From positions 873,287-937,286 of the forward strand of contig CAJNOJ010000011.1 in assembly GCA_905250025.1 (NCBI GenBank): DNA of 64,000 bases. The letters are read 5' to 3'. A program made the position numbers and the translations under genes. The notes below the pieces were generated by a model that did no database searches, was not told the origin of the DNA, and saw nothing but the letters and a program-made list of their open reading frames with translations. This stretch comes from Adineta ricciae (lineage: Eukaryota > Rotifera > Eurotatoria > Adinetida > Adinetidae). Shown piece by piece: positions 1 through 12,019 of the stretch. The stretch's first letter is position 1, and each line of letters opens with the position of its first letter.

Positions 1-245
1 TTGTGACTCTGGATATAGAGTCAAACATTTTGAAAATATTTACTCAAGGACATAATAGGTTGTAACAAACGACCGCGTGCAGTATTGAATCATGATAGGC
101 AGAATGATTTTTTTTCTCTTTTTTACTGCTCTTCGAAAGAGTTTGATATGAAGCAAGTTCGTGCGAGTTTAATATGTATTTTCATGCTAATCGCTTCTAA
201 AAGTCAAGGTTCAGAAAGTTAAAAGGAGTCATCATCTTCTTCTTC

Positions 246-1968
246 TTAATTTGTAGTATCCGTTGTCTTCTGTCGTTTTACTGGATAGATTTCTGAAAAA
301 GGAAAATTCATCAATCAATGTTCTGATCTAAAAATGTCCTTACTGTATTTAATTTCATTTGATATGATCAGTGTTGACCAGTCGATGTCGTCTGGCTTTC
401 CTTCCTCAGCAAGTACGACAGCGATAAGAAATCCAGCCGAATCATCATCTTCATTCATCATCTCTGCGTCTGCTGAAAAAATAAGCCAGACAGTTCTTTG
501 TTTTGTTTCGAAGAACAAATAAATTTACAGTCTTCTGGATTTTCATTGACTGTTCGTGCATTCAATTTGAAGCCTTCCTTAAATTCAGTAGTGCATTGAC
601 GCGCAATATCACCAGAAATTTGAACCAAAGCCAATTTCAATCTGATATTAATACAAATAGTCAAATGTAAAAAGAAATCGATCGGTTAAATTCTTACGGG
701 TAGCAACCATTTGATGAAACGTTCTTATTTGTATTGCTGAGTTTCAATATGAAAGGATTTTCCAACGGTATTTTGTGATTTTTCTTATCCACCACAAAAC
801 CCTTTAATGGATCTATATAAAGGCAACCCGAATGATATTTCACTGCGGCGACGCAAACCAAAACAGTTTTGTCGTTTTCAATCAATCTACGGTAGCGTTC
901 CGGTAACTAAAGAAAATAATATTAAAGAATCTCAGACTACATTTGCTGGTTGAAGAACGACTTAAGAAAAAAAAACTTCGACTCAGCAATGATTTACCCA
1001 CCCATCCTTCTCCATATGGAGTACGCCCATTTTCTTTTTTGGTATGGACACCTTGTAGATGGAATGCGTACTTTGTTGTACGTTTTCTTTTCTTGTTGAT
1101 TCCGGCTGGTGTGCTTTGTGCTTCAGCTGGAATTTCGTTGTTTTTGACTTTCGGTCTAAACTCAATGCGAAGATTCACGCTGAAAGACTATGTTTTCACT
1201 TACTTTTTCGGAAAAATATCGCTTCGATATTGTTTCTTTTGCTCTGGTCGGAAATCATTGGTGAATCTATGTTTGTCTTCATTAACTAACTCTAAGAAAA
1301 GATCTGGTTGATATTGTTTAACTAGATCGACGAACATAACCTTACCCATCGTTGTTCTGCGCGCTGCTGCTGAGTCACTCGGCGTTTCTGTGCCATCAAT
1401 GCTTGATACGTTTACTGCGGTCGTTTCTAATGTAAAAAAATGAAATTTCAGGATTTTAACATAAAAGACCTAGTTAAATAACTAGAACAAAGATAATCTT
1501 ACCAAGATTTGTCCCATGTGAAGCATTATGCTCATCAACAGGTTGAGTATTAACCGAAGGTAAACTACTTTCTACTACAGTATGTCTAAATGGGAGCCCG
1601 TTATTTTCATCTAATTAAAAAAGCATAACATATTTCTAGATAATTTGAAAAGAAAATTTCTTACAATGATAGAACCATAGGCCTATGGGCCGTTTATTAT
1701 TCTCTGCATTGCCACTTGAGCTATTTTGATACTGGACTATACGATAAATCTCTTGGAGACGTTCAATGGTGAGAGGTTCTGATATAAATTCTCCCTCGGA
1801 TAAGCAACCGACAGAAGCGGGGAGATCAGTACCGGGAACAAAACGGCGTCCAAAAAAGGCTTCATGAGCAGTTTGTTGAAGTTCCAAAACATTGATATTA
1901 CAAATATCACTTACGGGAACAAAACAGTTTTGATTTTTGTAATGAATAATTATCGTGCGCTCGTCCAT
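246..1968 (-). CDS. Hypothetical protein, multi-exon
   Basis: I do not recognise this family. The model starts at the ATG at 1968 (MDERTIIIHYKNQNCFVPV...) and reads through about eight exons joined by short GT-AG introns, ending at the TAA at 246-248 (...QKTTDTTN). Exon bodies lie roughly at 1665-1968, 1503-1612, 1206-1418, 1012-1172, 696-900, then 530-635, 357-487 and 246-290. Phases are compatible at each junction I traced. The middle is charged and soluble-looking (VDLVKQYQPDLFLELVNEDK, then FRPEQKKQY); the tail is acidic (MMNEDDDS) followed by basic residues (PVKRQK). There is no signal peptide or membrane segment. The gene is divergent from the unknown gene at 2322, with about 350 bp between the two start codons. 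I infer a real gene from frame continuity across many introns. Function is unknown. Confidence 0.55.
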
Positions 1969-2321
1969 GACTCTCGATTAAATATGAATGAAGAGATGAG
2001 AGACTGCTTCTGATACTTGTCGAGCGATATTCTTTCTCAGTTTTTTCCGTGAAATTCGTTTCTCGGAAATGATTGCATCATACGTAAATCTTTTAATAAC
2101 TGACTAGGCAATATTGCTTCCTATTCTTTTTCTTTTCGCCTATGGGAGAAGTTATGTTTTTTTTCTGTTCTGTACGCTAAAACCGACAAAAAAACCGACA
2201 TTTTACATGTGCCTCTCTAGTGCTTCGTATGAGTTTAAAAAATATATTTCTGTCTACTGTCTTTTCCTATTTTCTTACTTTATATTTTGATTGCTATTCG
2301 ACATCTATCATTGGTCTTACC

Positions 2322-3546
2322 ATGTCGCTTATTCTCATTCATAATGATCAAACAGTACCAGTTGAACTTCCATGTGCATTGGACGAATACTGCTGTTTAT
2401 TTGATGAAATTTGTAAAACTATTATAAGCACATTCAAGCTCAACAATTTGATATGTGATTATTACCTATCATATTACGATCCTTTATACAAATTATGGAT
2501 CAATCTGAATATTCATGTGACAAAGCGCATCACAGAGATTCTACGCGGATCATCAGCTAAAACATTGAAAATACAAATTCAACGTCGTCGACAAAATCTG
2601 ACAACATATTCGATGACAACCAACAAGTTCGATCATCAACTAAGCAATGTAAATCATAATGATAGTAAATTGTACTGTATAGAATACTAAGTTTTCTCAC
2701 TATGTCTTCATTTCAGAAGTGTATGTGCATACAGTTATCTGGTTGGATGAATCTATCGGTAATCCATATCAGCATAACAAATTCAAACGAGACTGTCGGG
2801 CTATGATCAATGCAAACACAGTCAGTCGCTTTGCCGACAGCGATAATATTGACGCCAAAGTTCGATACGACACGTATGCTGATGATTGCGAACGAATTTG
2901 GCGGCATAACTCACAATACACAACTGCAAAGCACATGTGTCCGTTCCAGTGCCATCTTTTCACTGCGGATAGTACTTACACGTTTTTCACATGTCTAAAC
3001 ACAATGTCGAAATTAACACGTTCCCTTTCGATTATTGCTTCCACGCAATTCGCAAAAGAAGTCATACCAATTGTACTGTACCATCAGCAAAAGCAACTCA
3101 TTCCAAGTGAATTATTTCTCTATGTTTTTGATTCGAACATGGAAAGTTGTTACGACTGGGCATCCTATTACACGTTAGATGATCACCTTCCCCAAACAAC
3201 AACTTTCCTATTGTTCGATGATAAAAAACAGTTATTCATCCGATTACTCAATGAAGTCAGACGCCTATTAGTTTCAGAGGCAGATGCAAAACGTGCCAAA
3301 CATGAACTTTATTCTGCTCTTCAGTACTATTGTATTGCAAATCAACTATTCCTTAACTCATTACGCTGGAATCATCGTTATAATTTTGCTGAATTCGACC
3401 GGCTGAATCGAGTAATCGATGAATTAGAACGAGATGTCAACGAGGTTCTTCTAGAGAAATTTAAACCATCGGTTTTTGATAATATACAAATCGAACTAAG
3501 TGATGAACTTTCACAAGAGTGTTCCGAAATTTTCGAAGGATTATAA
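2322..3546 (+). CDS. Hypothetical protein, two exons, 390 aa
   Basis: Exon 1 is 2322-2664 and exon 2 is 2717-3546, joined by a 52-nt intron (GATA|GTAAAT ... TTTCAG|AAGTG); the coding length is divisible by three. I chose the ATG at 2322 (context ACCATGT). An in-frame ATG at 2220 would add a hydrophobic 34-residue stretch and cannot be excluded. The first ~100 residues (SLILIHNDQTVPVELPC, then LKIQIQRRR) look like a ubiquitin/PB1-like beta-grasp region, which is only an impression. The remainder is soluble and helical, ending acidic (ELSQECSEIFEGL). No family is recognised and no catalytic motif is evident. It is divergent from the gene at 246-1968. Confidence 0.55.
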
Positions 3547-5073
3547 ATAAAAATTGAGATATGAATCAGAATGATGAAAGTATTCTTTTCTGATAATTCA
3601 TTTCCTTGAATGATATCTCCAGTATCCCCAGCTGGCCTCGATTGCTGTTTGCACGTCCGAAAATTCTGTTTAATAACAATCAAAGTGCTTCTGTTAGGGT
3701 TTGGTCGTTTTCCAGATATCTTCTTTTGTTTAGTTGCTAATTACACTGTCAACTCAAGGAAACTATATATAGAGATATACATAATCTTTTCTATGAAGAT
3801 GTATCATCGATAGACTGATGACTTCTCACGTTCTTCTCCTATCATTGTCATTTTCTTGATGAGTTTTTCTTATGCTTGATATCATAAGCGTTTTTCTTTG
3901 TTTCTGTCATCAAAGAAACATCAAGAATATGCCACATTTGTGCTGCTCTTCTTTCTTAATTCCTGGAAGATTCACTGATACAATAATCATGTATCTAGAA
4001 GCATATACTTGCAGCTGTTTTGCCTCCCTATATCACTGATACATGACGAACGGAAAGAAAACTAGCAGTAGTAAACGATCGTTGTCCCTGAAGCGCGTTG
4101 TCAATCGTCTGCATGTCAACATGGACTTGACGTAAGTCTCTGTACAAAATCTAACCGAGTTTATTCATTCCGAAAGCTATTTATCATTATCAATGGACTC
4201 GACGTGATAAACTCATCGAGGAAGAATATTCTTAACGTTGATTATATAGCTATAACTTTTCATTTAGTCGACAGGCTTTGTTGAAAAGAAATACTAAATG
4301 ATTGATACAAAAAAAATTTCTATTTGATTTCCATCGGATCTTTTTCTCATCTCGGCTCGTTAAACAAAAATCAACAATAGTAAGGTAAACATTTCTTTTC
4401 TCTCGTCACTTTCGACTTTACGTCATATTTTGAATTTTCTTTTGGGTCATGCAGACGCCGTGATCAATAATTTAATGCCTTTTTTAAGAACGTATGAGGT
4501 GAAGCCTTTTTTTTTCTTTCTTTTAACCATTATTCTATCGGTCTCGTTTTCTCTACCAGTTCTCCTTCTTTCTTTAGTCGTTTTCTTTTCAATAATGGTA
4601 CCATATCTTTGCCAATGTCTATCTTCCTATCCCTATCGGAGTTTCTTGAGAAGTTCCTTTGACACCAAGTTTCTTGATTTTCTGCCCAATCACGTCGAGC
4701 GATCAGTTGTTATTCTACGCGGCAAATCTTAGCAGACTACATAATGATAAATCATGCGACGACAATTGAAGTTAAGTACATTTTCAATTCATAATTGTTT
4801 GTCAAATAGAGTCAATCGTTCGTACATTTTTTTGTGTCATTTCGAAGAAAAAATTGCTAATACTTTAATCTGTTTCATCGTCCTTCTGCCGTTCGTTTTG
4901 ATGCATGGGCTTTTTAATCTAATCATATACGAACGAAATACAATGTATGCTTGCGTTAACCTTCATAGTTGATAATCATAAACGGAATAGGCGAAAACAA
5001 CGTTAGACTTCTAGATGGTGCAATGACTATGTAATAGAATGCAAGTCGTTTGCGCTTGGAAAAAAGATGCAGT

Positions 5074-5094
5074 AACAACAACAACAACAACAAC
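5074..5094 (+). repeat. (AAC)n microsatellite
   Basis: About seven perfect AAC units lie in a non-coding region. They create spurious poly-Thr and poly-Val frames on the two strands. Confidence 0.8.
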
Positions 5095-5746
5095 ACCAGC
5101 AGCATTGGAGAGCAAAGAAACAGAAAGAACTTTTTTCTCCTTTCTGTCTGTTTCTCTTACTATCGCTTTGAGTCTCTTTTGTTCTGTTCGTGAAACGAAT
5201 GGATCTGAATGTATTTCTCCTCCTCTTGATCGTATGCACGTCATCGCTGTTGTTATGTAGTGGCAGTGGCCCATTCATTCTCGTTTACAGGGCAATGCCT
5301 GCTGCGTAAGCGCGAGCGCTTACGCGCTTCTCTTATTGAGTAAGTTGTTGTATTTCTTTTCTTTCGTTCTGTCGTTTTTGCGTTTTTCTTCTTTTCTTCG
5401 TTTTTTTTTACTATTTGCATTACAAACTACCATGTATGAGAATGTGTGTATACGTAGTTGCAATAGCAGCATCAGCTCGTTTTTGTTACTGGACGCCTAC
5501 TCAACGGCAACGATGAGAAAAAAAAACGGATATAATACACGTACGCATACGTACGAAGAAACGACAGTCGATTCGATAACTACCGTACGATTACGACGAT
5601 ATCACAACAATAACAACAGCAACAATATTTCGACAAGTTATGCGAGAGAAACGTACGGATGAAACAATCGAAAGAAGAAGAACAACAAACGAAGATCTCT
5701 GTAAGCAGTTTTATTACATTATTTACTTTCGATGCGATGGTAAAGC

Positions 5747-6040
5747 ACAAAAAAGGTNCTTTCTATTAATGAATAACTAAAGTTCGGTAGCTAAGGTTTT
5801 ATATGAAACCATATGCCAAAGTGGTTTAGCAGGATTTACACCGAACCTTGTGTACGAAACCATTTGATGCCATGATCGAAAAGATTTCGGACAGAACCTT
5901 TGCCACCAAACCTTTATTCTCGCCTTGTCCAAATAGGTTCTGTATGGAATCCATTTTTCTACTAAACCAAAAAAGGATCGTCCCGTGTATCGGTGGGAAG
6001 AACCTTCTTTAGTTCGGTAAAGTTCCTTTTTTTTTACAGT
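5747..6040. mobile_element. Possible MITE-like non-coding element
   Basis: The left end reads caaaaaaggtNcttt and the right end is ...agttcctttttttttacag, whose reverse complement begins aaaaaaaaaggaacttt. This gives imperfect terminal inverted repeats of about 14 bp. The interior is full of short direct and inverted copies of GAACCTT/AAGGTTC and AAACCAT. There is no coding capacity. No target-site duplication could be assigned with certainty. One ambiguous base (5758) lies in the left terminus. Confidence 0.35.
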
Positions 6041-6111
6041 GTATGATACTGGTACGTGACACTCACACTAGCAAGGTTATCTAGAGAAAATAGTTAAATA
6101 GTTGTGTTCAA

Positions 6112-8992
6112 TTATTGATAGAAATAAATTCCAATATTATCAACAACGCCATCATTCGCAATTGGAGCTATACAAGTGATAGTGACAAGTATTGTAAAAG
6201 AACGAGTCCCAGCTCGTACAAGTCCAGTAGCTTGACGAAAGAGCAATGATGATTGACTGTTTCGATCAGCAGCTAATACTGGGCCGATTGTTGTTCGATT
6301 GCCCAGCATTTGATTTGCTTGATCAGCAAAAGCTATTGAAACACGCGCATTATCATTTTGAGAACTCCAACCGCCAATCCATGCTGATAGATTGAATTTG
6401 ACCACAGAATTATCAATTAAAACTGGATCAACAGTGTGTGTCACATTTACTGTTTGCCACATTGAAGTAACATTCGACACTTGTCCAAAGAAATAACAAT
6501 TACCACGGTTACTAGAAAACAAAAAAGACAGCTGCAGAAAAGATAAACAGAATTCGTGGTATTTACCTCGGCCCAGGATCTGAAGGAGTAAGAACTCCAT
6601 ATGTAGGATTATTATAGGATATTTGAGTAATCGTTCCATTGTAATTCCATCCTGTTGGAGGTGTAACACCACCGCCTGTTTCGCAAGGACCAGTTTCACC
6701 ATCACCGTTAATCAATAAATTGTTGTTCCACGCTATAAAAAAAACTCTTCTCATATAAATATATAAGTAAGAATGTATGTTTCTTTTGTCCATTCGTTAT
6801 GCATTCAGTCTCTGTAATAATTAGCATCATCAAACATTCCATGGTACTTCTATAGGTCAGCGATTAGCCGAGAGAAAGTTGGCGAAGAGGCAAAGTAAAA
6901 CTTCATCCAGTTTTGCTAAATTAATTAGCGTGGTCTTCACAACATATTTCAAAGAGTTTTCTACGATCTATAATCTATCTATTCATTGTAAACTTTCTGA
7001 GTGCGAATAGCCAGATGGGAGTTCTTTTTTCCATCGGTGACAATGAATGAAGCTTAAATGCTCAAGGTCAAAAGGAAGTTGATAGGACATGCAAAATTTA
7101 TCTAGCCAGAATGATCATTTCAACGTTATTACAGCCATTCCAAAATGATAACTTCATGGAGATACATATCAAATTTGAGGGTGAGGGTGTGTGTGAGGGT
7201 GTGAGGTTGTGAGGGTGGGTGGGTGAGGGTGTGTGGGTGTGGGTGTGGCGGTGTGTCCGTGTGCCTGTAGATAGAATATGCGACAAAAAAGAACGTAAAT
7301 TGACCATCTCAGATCGTTGGCTGAGAAGACGCAAAAGAAAGCAACCACGACGTGAACCCTTACCGAGCGGTGTAAAAAGTGGTTTTTTATTCCACAGATG
7401 TAACACTAGCTTGTTACACAGAAGTACATTTTAATAATAACAAGAGGAAGCATGCTCTCTCAGCCTACACTCTTAGCTGTTCAATCACTTCTTCGAACGA
7501 TCTGATACAGCGATGATTGCACTAGTGTGCAATGGAAAATGAAAACAACTCCTGCAAAGGCGCACTTCCTCTGACAATGATATATCTGCAAAATACATTT
7601 GACTTACGCATAGTCGTGGTAGTAGTGGTTTCCGTAGTCGTAGTCGTGGTTGCTGTAGTTGTAGTAGTGGTTTCTGTAGTGGTAGTGGTGGTTTCTGTAG
7701 TTGTAGTAGTGGTTTCCGTAGTCGTAGTCGTGGTTGCTGTAGTGGTAGTAGTGGTTGCTGTAGTCGTAGTCGTGGTTTCCGTAGTGGTAGTAGTGGTTTC
7801 TGTAGTGGTAGTGGTGGTTGCTGTAGTCGTAGTGGTGGTTTCTGTAGTCGTTGTAGTGGTTGCTGTGGTGGTAGTGGTGGTTGCTGTAGTCGTAGTCGTG
7901 GTTTCCGTAGTGGTAGTAGTGGTTGCTGTAGTGGTAGTAGTGGTCTCCGTAGTCGTAGTAGTGGTTGCTGTGGTGGTAGTAGTGGTTGCTGTAGTCGTAG
8001 TCGTGGTTGCTGTAGTGGTAGTAGTGGTTTCTGTAGTGGTAGTAGTGGTTGCTGTAGTCGTAGTCGTGGTTGCTGTAGTGGTAGTCGTGGTTTCTGTAGT
8101 GGTAGTAGTGGTTGCTGTAGTGGTAGTCGTGGTTGCTGTAGTGGTAGTGGTGGTTGCTGTAGTCGTAGTCGTGGTTTCCGTAGTGGTAGTAGTGGTTGCT
8201 GTAGTGGTAGTGGTGGTTGCTGTAGTCGTAGTCGTGGTTTCCGTAGTGGTAGTAGCGGTTGCTGTAGTGGTAGTAGTGGTTTCTGTAGTTGTAGTAGTTG
8301 TTTCCATAGTCGTAGTCGTGGTTGCTGTAGTGGTAGTAGTGGTTTCTGTAGTGGTAGTAGTGGTTTCTGTAGTGGTAGTGGTGGTTGCTGTAGTCGTAGT
8401 CGTGGTTTCCGTAGTGGTAGTAGTGGTTTCTGTAGTGGTAGTAGTGGTTGCTGTAGTGGTAGTGGTGGTTGCTGTAGTCGTAGTCGTGGTTTCCGTAGTG
8501 GTAGTCGTGGTTGCTGTAGTTGTAGTAGTGGTTTCTGTAGTGGTAGTGGTGGTTGCTGTAGTGGTAGTAGTGGTCTCCGTAGTCGTAGTAGTGGTTGCTG
8601 TGGTGGTAGTTGTGGTTGCTGTAGTCGTAGTAGTGGTTGCTGTAGTGGTAGTGGTGGTTGCTGTAGTCGTAGTAGTGGTTGCTGTAGTCGTAGTAGTAGT
8701 GTCGGTTGTTTGTGTTGTGGTAGTAGTGGTGGTGGTGGTTGTGGTAGTTGTGGTAGTCGGCCCGGTTACGTTGAATGAAGAAAAAGTGGCGTCAAGGTTG
8801 AGGCTGATACCGCTACTAAGTGATATTGCGAAGGTAACGGCTGAATCAGTCCTTTGGATTGTGTTTTGGATGTTAGTTATATAACGTTTGGTACACGCTG
8901 TTACTTGATGACATGAACTTGGATAGTTAAATTCAGTTGCAATTGTCAATACCGTTTTCAACTTTAGGTTTGCGTCGGTAGTGGTCGATGCG
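6112..8992 (-). CDS. Mucin-like secreted protein: Thr-rich minisatellite plus GWNYNG beta-sandwich domain (5' end not found)
   Basis: Three exons are visible: 7608-8992, 6567-6732 and 6511-6112. The phases agree across an 875-nt and a 55-nt intron, so two open regions that look like separate genes form one protein. The first exon enters from an AG at 8993 and encodes a short domain (TVLTIATEFNYPSSCHQVTA...), then about 370 residues of heptads TTTTTTA or TTTTTTE. It splices ATGC|CGTGG into PWNNNLLINGDGETGPCETG, then PTGWNYNGTITQISY, SNRGNCYFFGQ and a ~130-residue beta-rich tail ending GIYFYQ. The tail resembles secreted galactose-binding-like (jelly-roll) domains; that is from memory. The signal-peptide exon upstream (beyond 9000) could not be identified. 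A heavily O-glycosylated extracellular protein is the likely role. Confidence 0.65.
7178..7266 (+). repeat. G-rich GGGTGTG tract inside the mucin intron, telomere-repeat-like
   Basis: The plus strand shows runs of GAGGGTG, GGGTGGG and TGTGGGTGTGGGTGTGG with strong strand asymmetry (G on plus, C on minus). Bdelloid telomeric repeats are, from memory, TGTGGG-type hexamers, so this may be a degenerate interstitial telomeric tract or a simple repeat. It lies within the intron between 6733 and 7607. Confidence 0.55.
7612..8752 (-). repeat. 21-bp coding minisatellite, about 53 units, encoding TTTTTT(A/E)
   Basis: On the plus strand the unit is GTAGT(N)GTAGT(N)GTGGTT(G/T)C(T/C). Read on the minus strand, each unit is six Thr codons followed by GCA/GCT-type Ala or GAA/GAG-type Glu. 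The unit length is kept at exactly seven codons, with rare variants (one TTTTTTM, one TTATATT). Third positions of the Thr codons vary while the protein heptad is retained. Confidence 0.9.
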
Positions 8993-9714
8993 CTAAAATT
9001 TAGAGGTAGAGTAAAATATGCTTCTCGTATAGGAAGTACTTTTCATGTATATGGTGTAAAAGTAGAAAATGAATTTTTTTATCTGCAGATGAAGACTCGT
9101 AACTCGCTTCCTAAGTTTCGGCTTGTTGGCTGTATCTAGCTTTATATTCAGTATTGTATTAGAATAGTGCTTAACAAACCTTTGTGGTGTTCTTGTGGTC
9201 AAAATGAGAGATTGAACGAATCGAGCTGAAAGTACTCGTACCATATTCCGGGACACGCTGTACTTTTTCGAAATCTATAGTAATGTTGAAAAAGATGTTT
9301 TATAGCAGAATCAAGTTTATTCAAACAATCATTACTTGATCAGCAAGTCCTGAGAGATCAGTAATCTCAGATGAACCATTAGTTNTGAAAAAAAAATGAA
9401 GTAAGTATGAAAATCGCAAGGAGATCGATGTGTTGTCTCGAATCTGACTAGTTTTGCAATCTGCTCGATATCAAAGCGCAGGTGCTGACTTTTCAGATAC
9501 CTGACACGAGTCGAAAACGACGATGAAATCAATTCCATCTTGTTGATTGTTTTCCACTCTTTTTTTCGATTGTATATTTGTAATTTTTCAAATAAAAACT
9601 GTTTACTAAAACGCGTCGACAATGAATGTCTCGCGGACGATAATTGTCGCGCTATATACCTATATCAATAATTGTTTCTGTTTTGATTGAAAACAAATTC
9701 ATGAATGATGCTCG
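8993..9714. other. Gap upstream of the mucin gene and before STE24
   Basis: This should hold the missing 5' exon(s) of the mucin gene on the minus strand. Candidate acceptors exist (for example around 9385, where an N occupies the base needed for an AG), but no signal peptide could be assigned. No other feature was seen. Confidence 0.4.
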
Positions 9715-11702
9715 ATGAGTAAATTAATTAATTTCATCGCGATTTTTTTCTCGGGACGACTGCCTGTCACTTTCCCTTTCGATCAATTTGGTGCAGCCAT
9801 GGTCTTTTTAATATCAGCGCTCGAAAGATATTTTTCTTTCATCGACCAAATTGAACCAACAGTTCTGTTCTATGGATTACTACTATGTACATGGATTCTT
9901 GCCATGTGGGAACATTATCTTTCTTATCGACAAGTATGTTCAGTTGTCTGCATAACTTCTTTCGAATCGTATTTCATTTGCCTAGTATCGTAACTTTAAA
10001 CATCGCCGAACGGTACCAACCGAGCTCGTAGATGTAATGACAGATGAACAATTGGAGAAATCTCGCCTGTATGCAATGGAAAAAATCCGTTTCAGTCAAA
10101 TTCATTCGATCTACGATGAAGTCGAAGGAACAGTAAAGGGCATCATTGTTTGTAGTTCGATCAAATTTACTTTTCGAATAGGTTCTCTTGTTAATCGGTG
10201 TTTTACCATGGCTGTGGTCAACTTCTGGAAGTATCCTATCGAAATTTGGTTATCATAATTATGACACCGTCCAGTCAATTGTCTTCGTTGTTATCATGAT
10301 GAGTTACTCAACTATCGCAGGAATTCCTTGGTCGTATTATTATCATTTTGTTCTTGAAGAGAAGCATGGATTTAACAAACAAGTAAACAATCAATGATTG
10401 ATAAACAAAATTCATTGAATTGTTTTAGACACGGAGTTTTTTCATCAAGGATACAATAAAAAAGATGTTGGTTACACTTTTTCTAACCATACCAATTTTC
10501 TCTCTTCTACTGAAAATTATTCAAATTGGTGGCGACTATTTTTTTATTTATGCTTGGGCTTTCATCGCGTCGATGTCATTGGTAAGTAGAGGTTGTCACG
10601 GAGACTCAGATAGATTTGTATTTGTATGACATAGGGTATTGCGATAATTTACCCAAATTACATTGCACCACTATTTGATCGATATGAACCACTACGAGAA
10701 GGAGAATTACGAACAAGTATTGAACAATTAGCTAATAAAATTCATTTTCCATTGGCGAAAATATTTGTAGTTGAAGGTGAATGACACGGATGTTGAATCC
10801 TGGCTAGATTTGCTTTGTGAATTTTTAAGGTTCGGCTCGATCAGCTCATTCAAATGCGTATTTTTACGGATTTTTCAAAACAAAACGTATTGTTCTTTAC
10901 GATACTCTCATCAAAGGATATAATGTCCATGAAGACAAAGATGAGAAATCAAATGATGATGATAGTCGACTACCTGAGAAGAAACTCGACAAGGGCTGCG
11001 AATCGGATGAAGTTCTCGCTGTACTATGCCATGAATTTGGTCATTGGTCGCTCAGTCATAATATTATCAATCTTAGCATATCATTCGTACGTATAAAAAC
11101 AATCATAGATAGTGATCTCGACAGAGTACCTCGAAGGGATCGTCATTTTCTGTAGTCGACGACCGATCGTCTTCAACGAAGGTTAAGATCTTTCGTGAAT
11201 ATTTCGAATTTTGAAGAAATCACATATGAAGATTAAAGTATTTAATTACTGCATTTTTCTCTTAGATTAATCTATTTGTGATATTTATCATCTTTGCGTT
11301 GCTGTTCAAACGGGTTGGTCTCTATGATGCTTTTGGATTTACACAAACTCAACCGATCATCATCGGTTTATTGATTATCTTTCAATATGTTCTATCACCT
11401 TATTCCGCAGTAAGTCATACGAAACAAACAACTCGTCTTTTCTGGAAAAAAAACTTCTCCTTTGTTCTTTTCCTAAGGTTCTTTCATTATGCTTAACAGT
11501 TCTGTCGCGTCGTTTTGAGTTTCAAGCGGACAATTTCGCTTTGAAACTTGCGCATGGCGATCCATTGAGTCGGGCATTGAAAAAACTCGAAATGGACAAC
11601 ATGACATATCCATATTCTGATTATCTCTTTGCAAAATATCATTATTCGCATCCAACTGTACTCGAACGTCTCAAGGCACTCAAGCCAAAAAAGCAAGATT
11701 AA
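9715..11702 (+). CDS. ZMPSTE24: CAAX prenyl protease 1 (STE24/ZMPSTE24, M48A zinc metalloprotease)
   Basis: Eight exons: 9715-9933, 9986-10132, 10182-10382, 10429-10581, 10635-10776, 10830-11086, 11266-11409 and 11478-11702. They sum to 496 codons (495 aa), close to human ZMPSTE24. The zinc motif is HEFGH (in [18 protein letters not shown]), and the downstream FEFQAD carries the third zinc ligand. Family landmarks are all present: [24 protein letters not shown]-like [54 protein letters not shown] and [16 protein letters not shown]. The enzyme is a multi-pass ER/inner-nuclear-membrane protease that removes the -AAX tripeptide from prenylated proteins. The start is the in-frame ATG at 9715; an ATG at 9799 (GCCATGG) is an alternative. 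The introns are short except for about 180 nt before exon 7. Confidence 0.95.
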
Positions 11703-12019
11703 CATATTCACGAACATGCCATTTGCATTAATTATTTGACAATACTGGTTAATAAATAAATTTATAGATGAATTTCGAGTCTATCAGACTCGCTTTGTTT
11801 TCTCTGAACTTCTGAGCAGATCTTCGAGAGGGAAATTATGCCGTAAATGAGAGTGACATCTTTCGTGCCGAAGATCTATAATTAGAGGATGAAGTGAAAT
11901 AAAATTACTTGTAACAATCTCAGTCAATCATGAAATAAGTGTGTCATTCTATTTATTTCCCATGGATATTTCCATTAAAATTGGTCAACGTACTGCCAAT
12001 TCAGATTCAGATTAACAAA

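Larger units (their letters stand above)
3547..6111. other. Intergenic, no convincing gene
   Basis: The stretch is T-rich and low in complexity. Open frames such as 4430-4732 are poly-Phe/Leu/Ser from pyrimidine runs. Two short ATG segments end in good donors: 4043-4131 (MTNGKKTSSSKRSLSLKRVV...|GTAAGT) and 5659-5700 (MKQSKEEEQQTKIS|GTAAGC). Either could be the first exon of a gene I cannot follow. A small AAC microsatellite and a possible MITE also lie here. Confidence 0.5.

Noticed and set aside
4430..4972. Hydrophobic plus-strand frames suggesting membrane proteins
   Set aside because: Composition is pyrimidine-run driven (Phe/Leu/Ser), with no conserved motif or splice structure.
5011..5278. 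Overlapping frames on both strands with poly-Thr, poly-Val or poly-Cys
   Set aside because: They come from the AAC microsatellite and low-complexity DNA.
7532..8884. 450-residue plus-strand frame of poly-Val with Ala/Ser (VVVVVVA)
   Set aside because: It is the antisense of the Thr minisatellite; the minus-strand reading has flanking domains and in-phase splicing.
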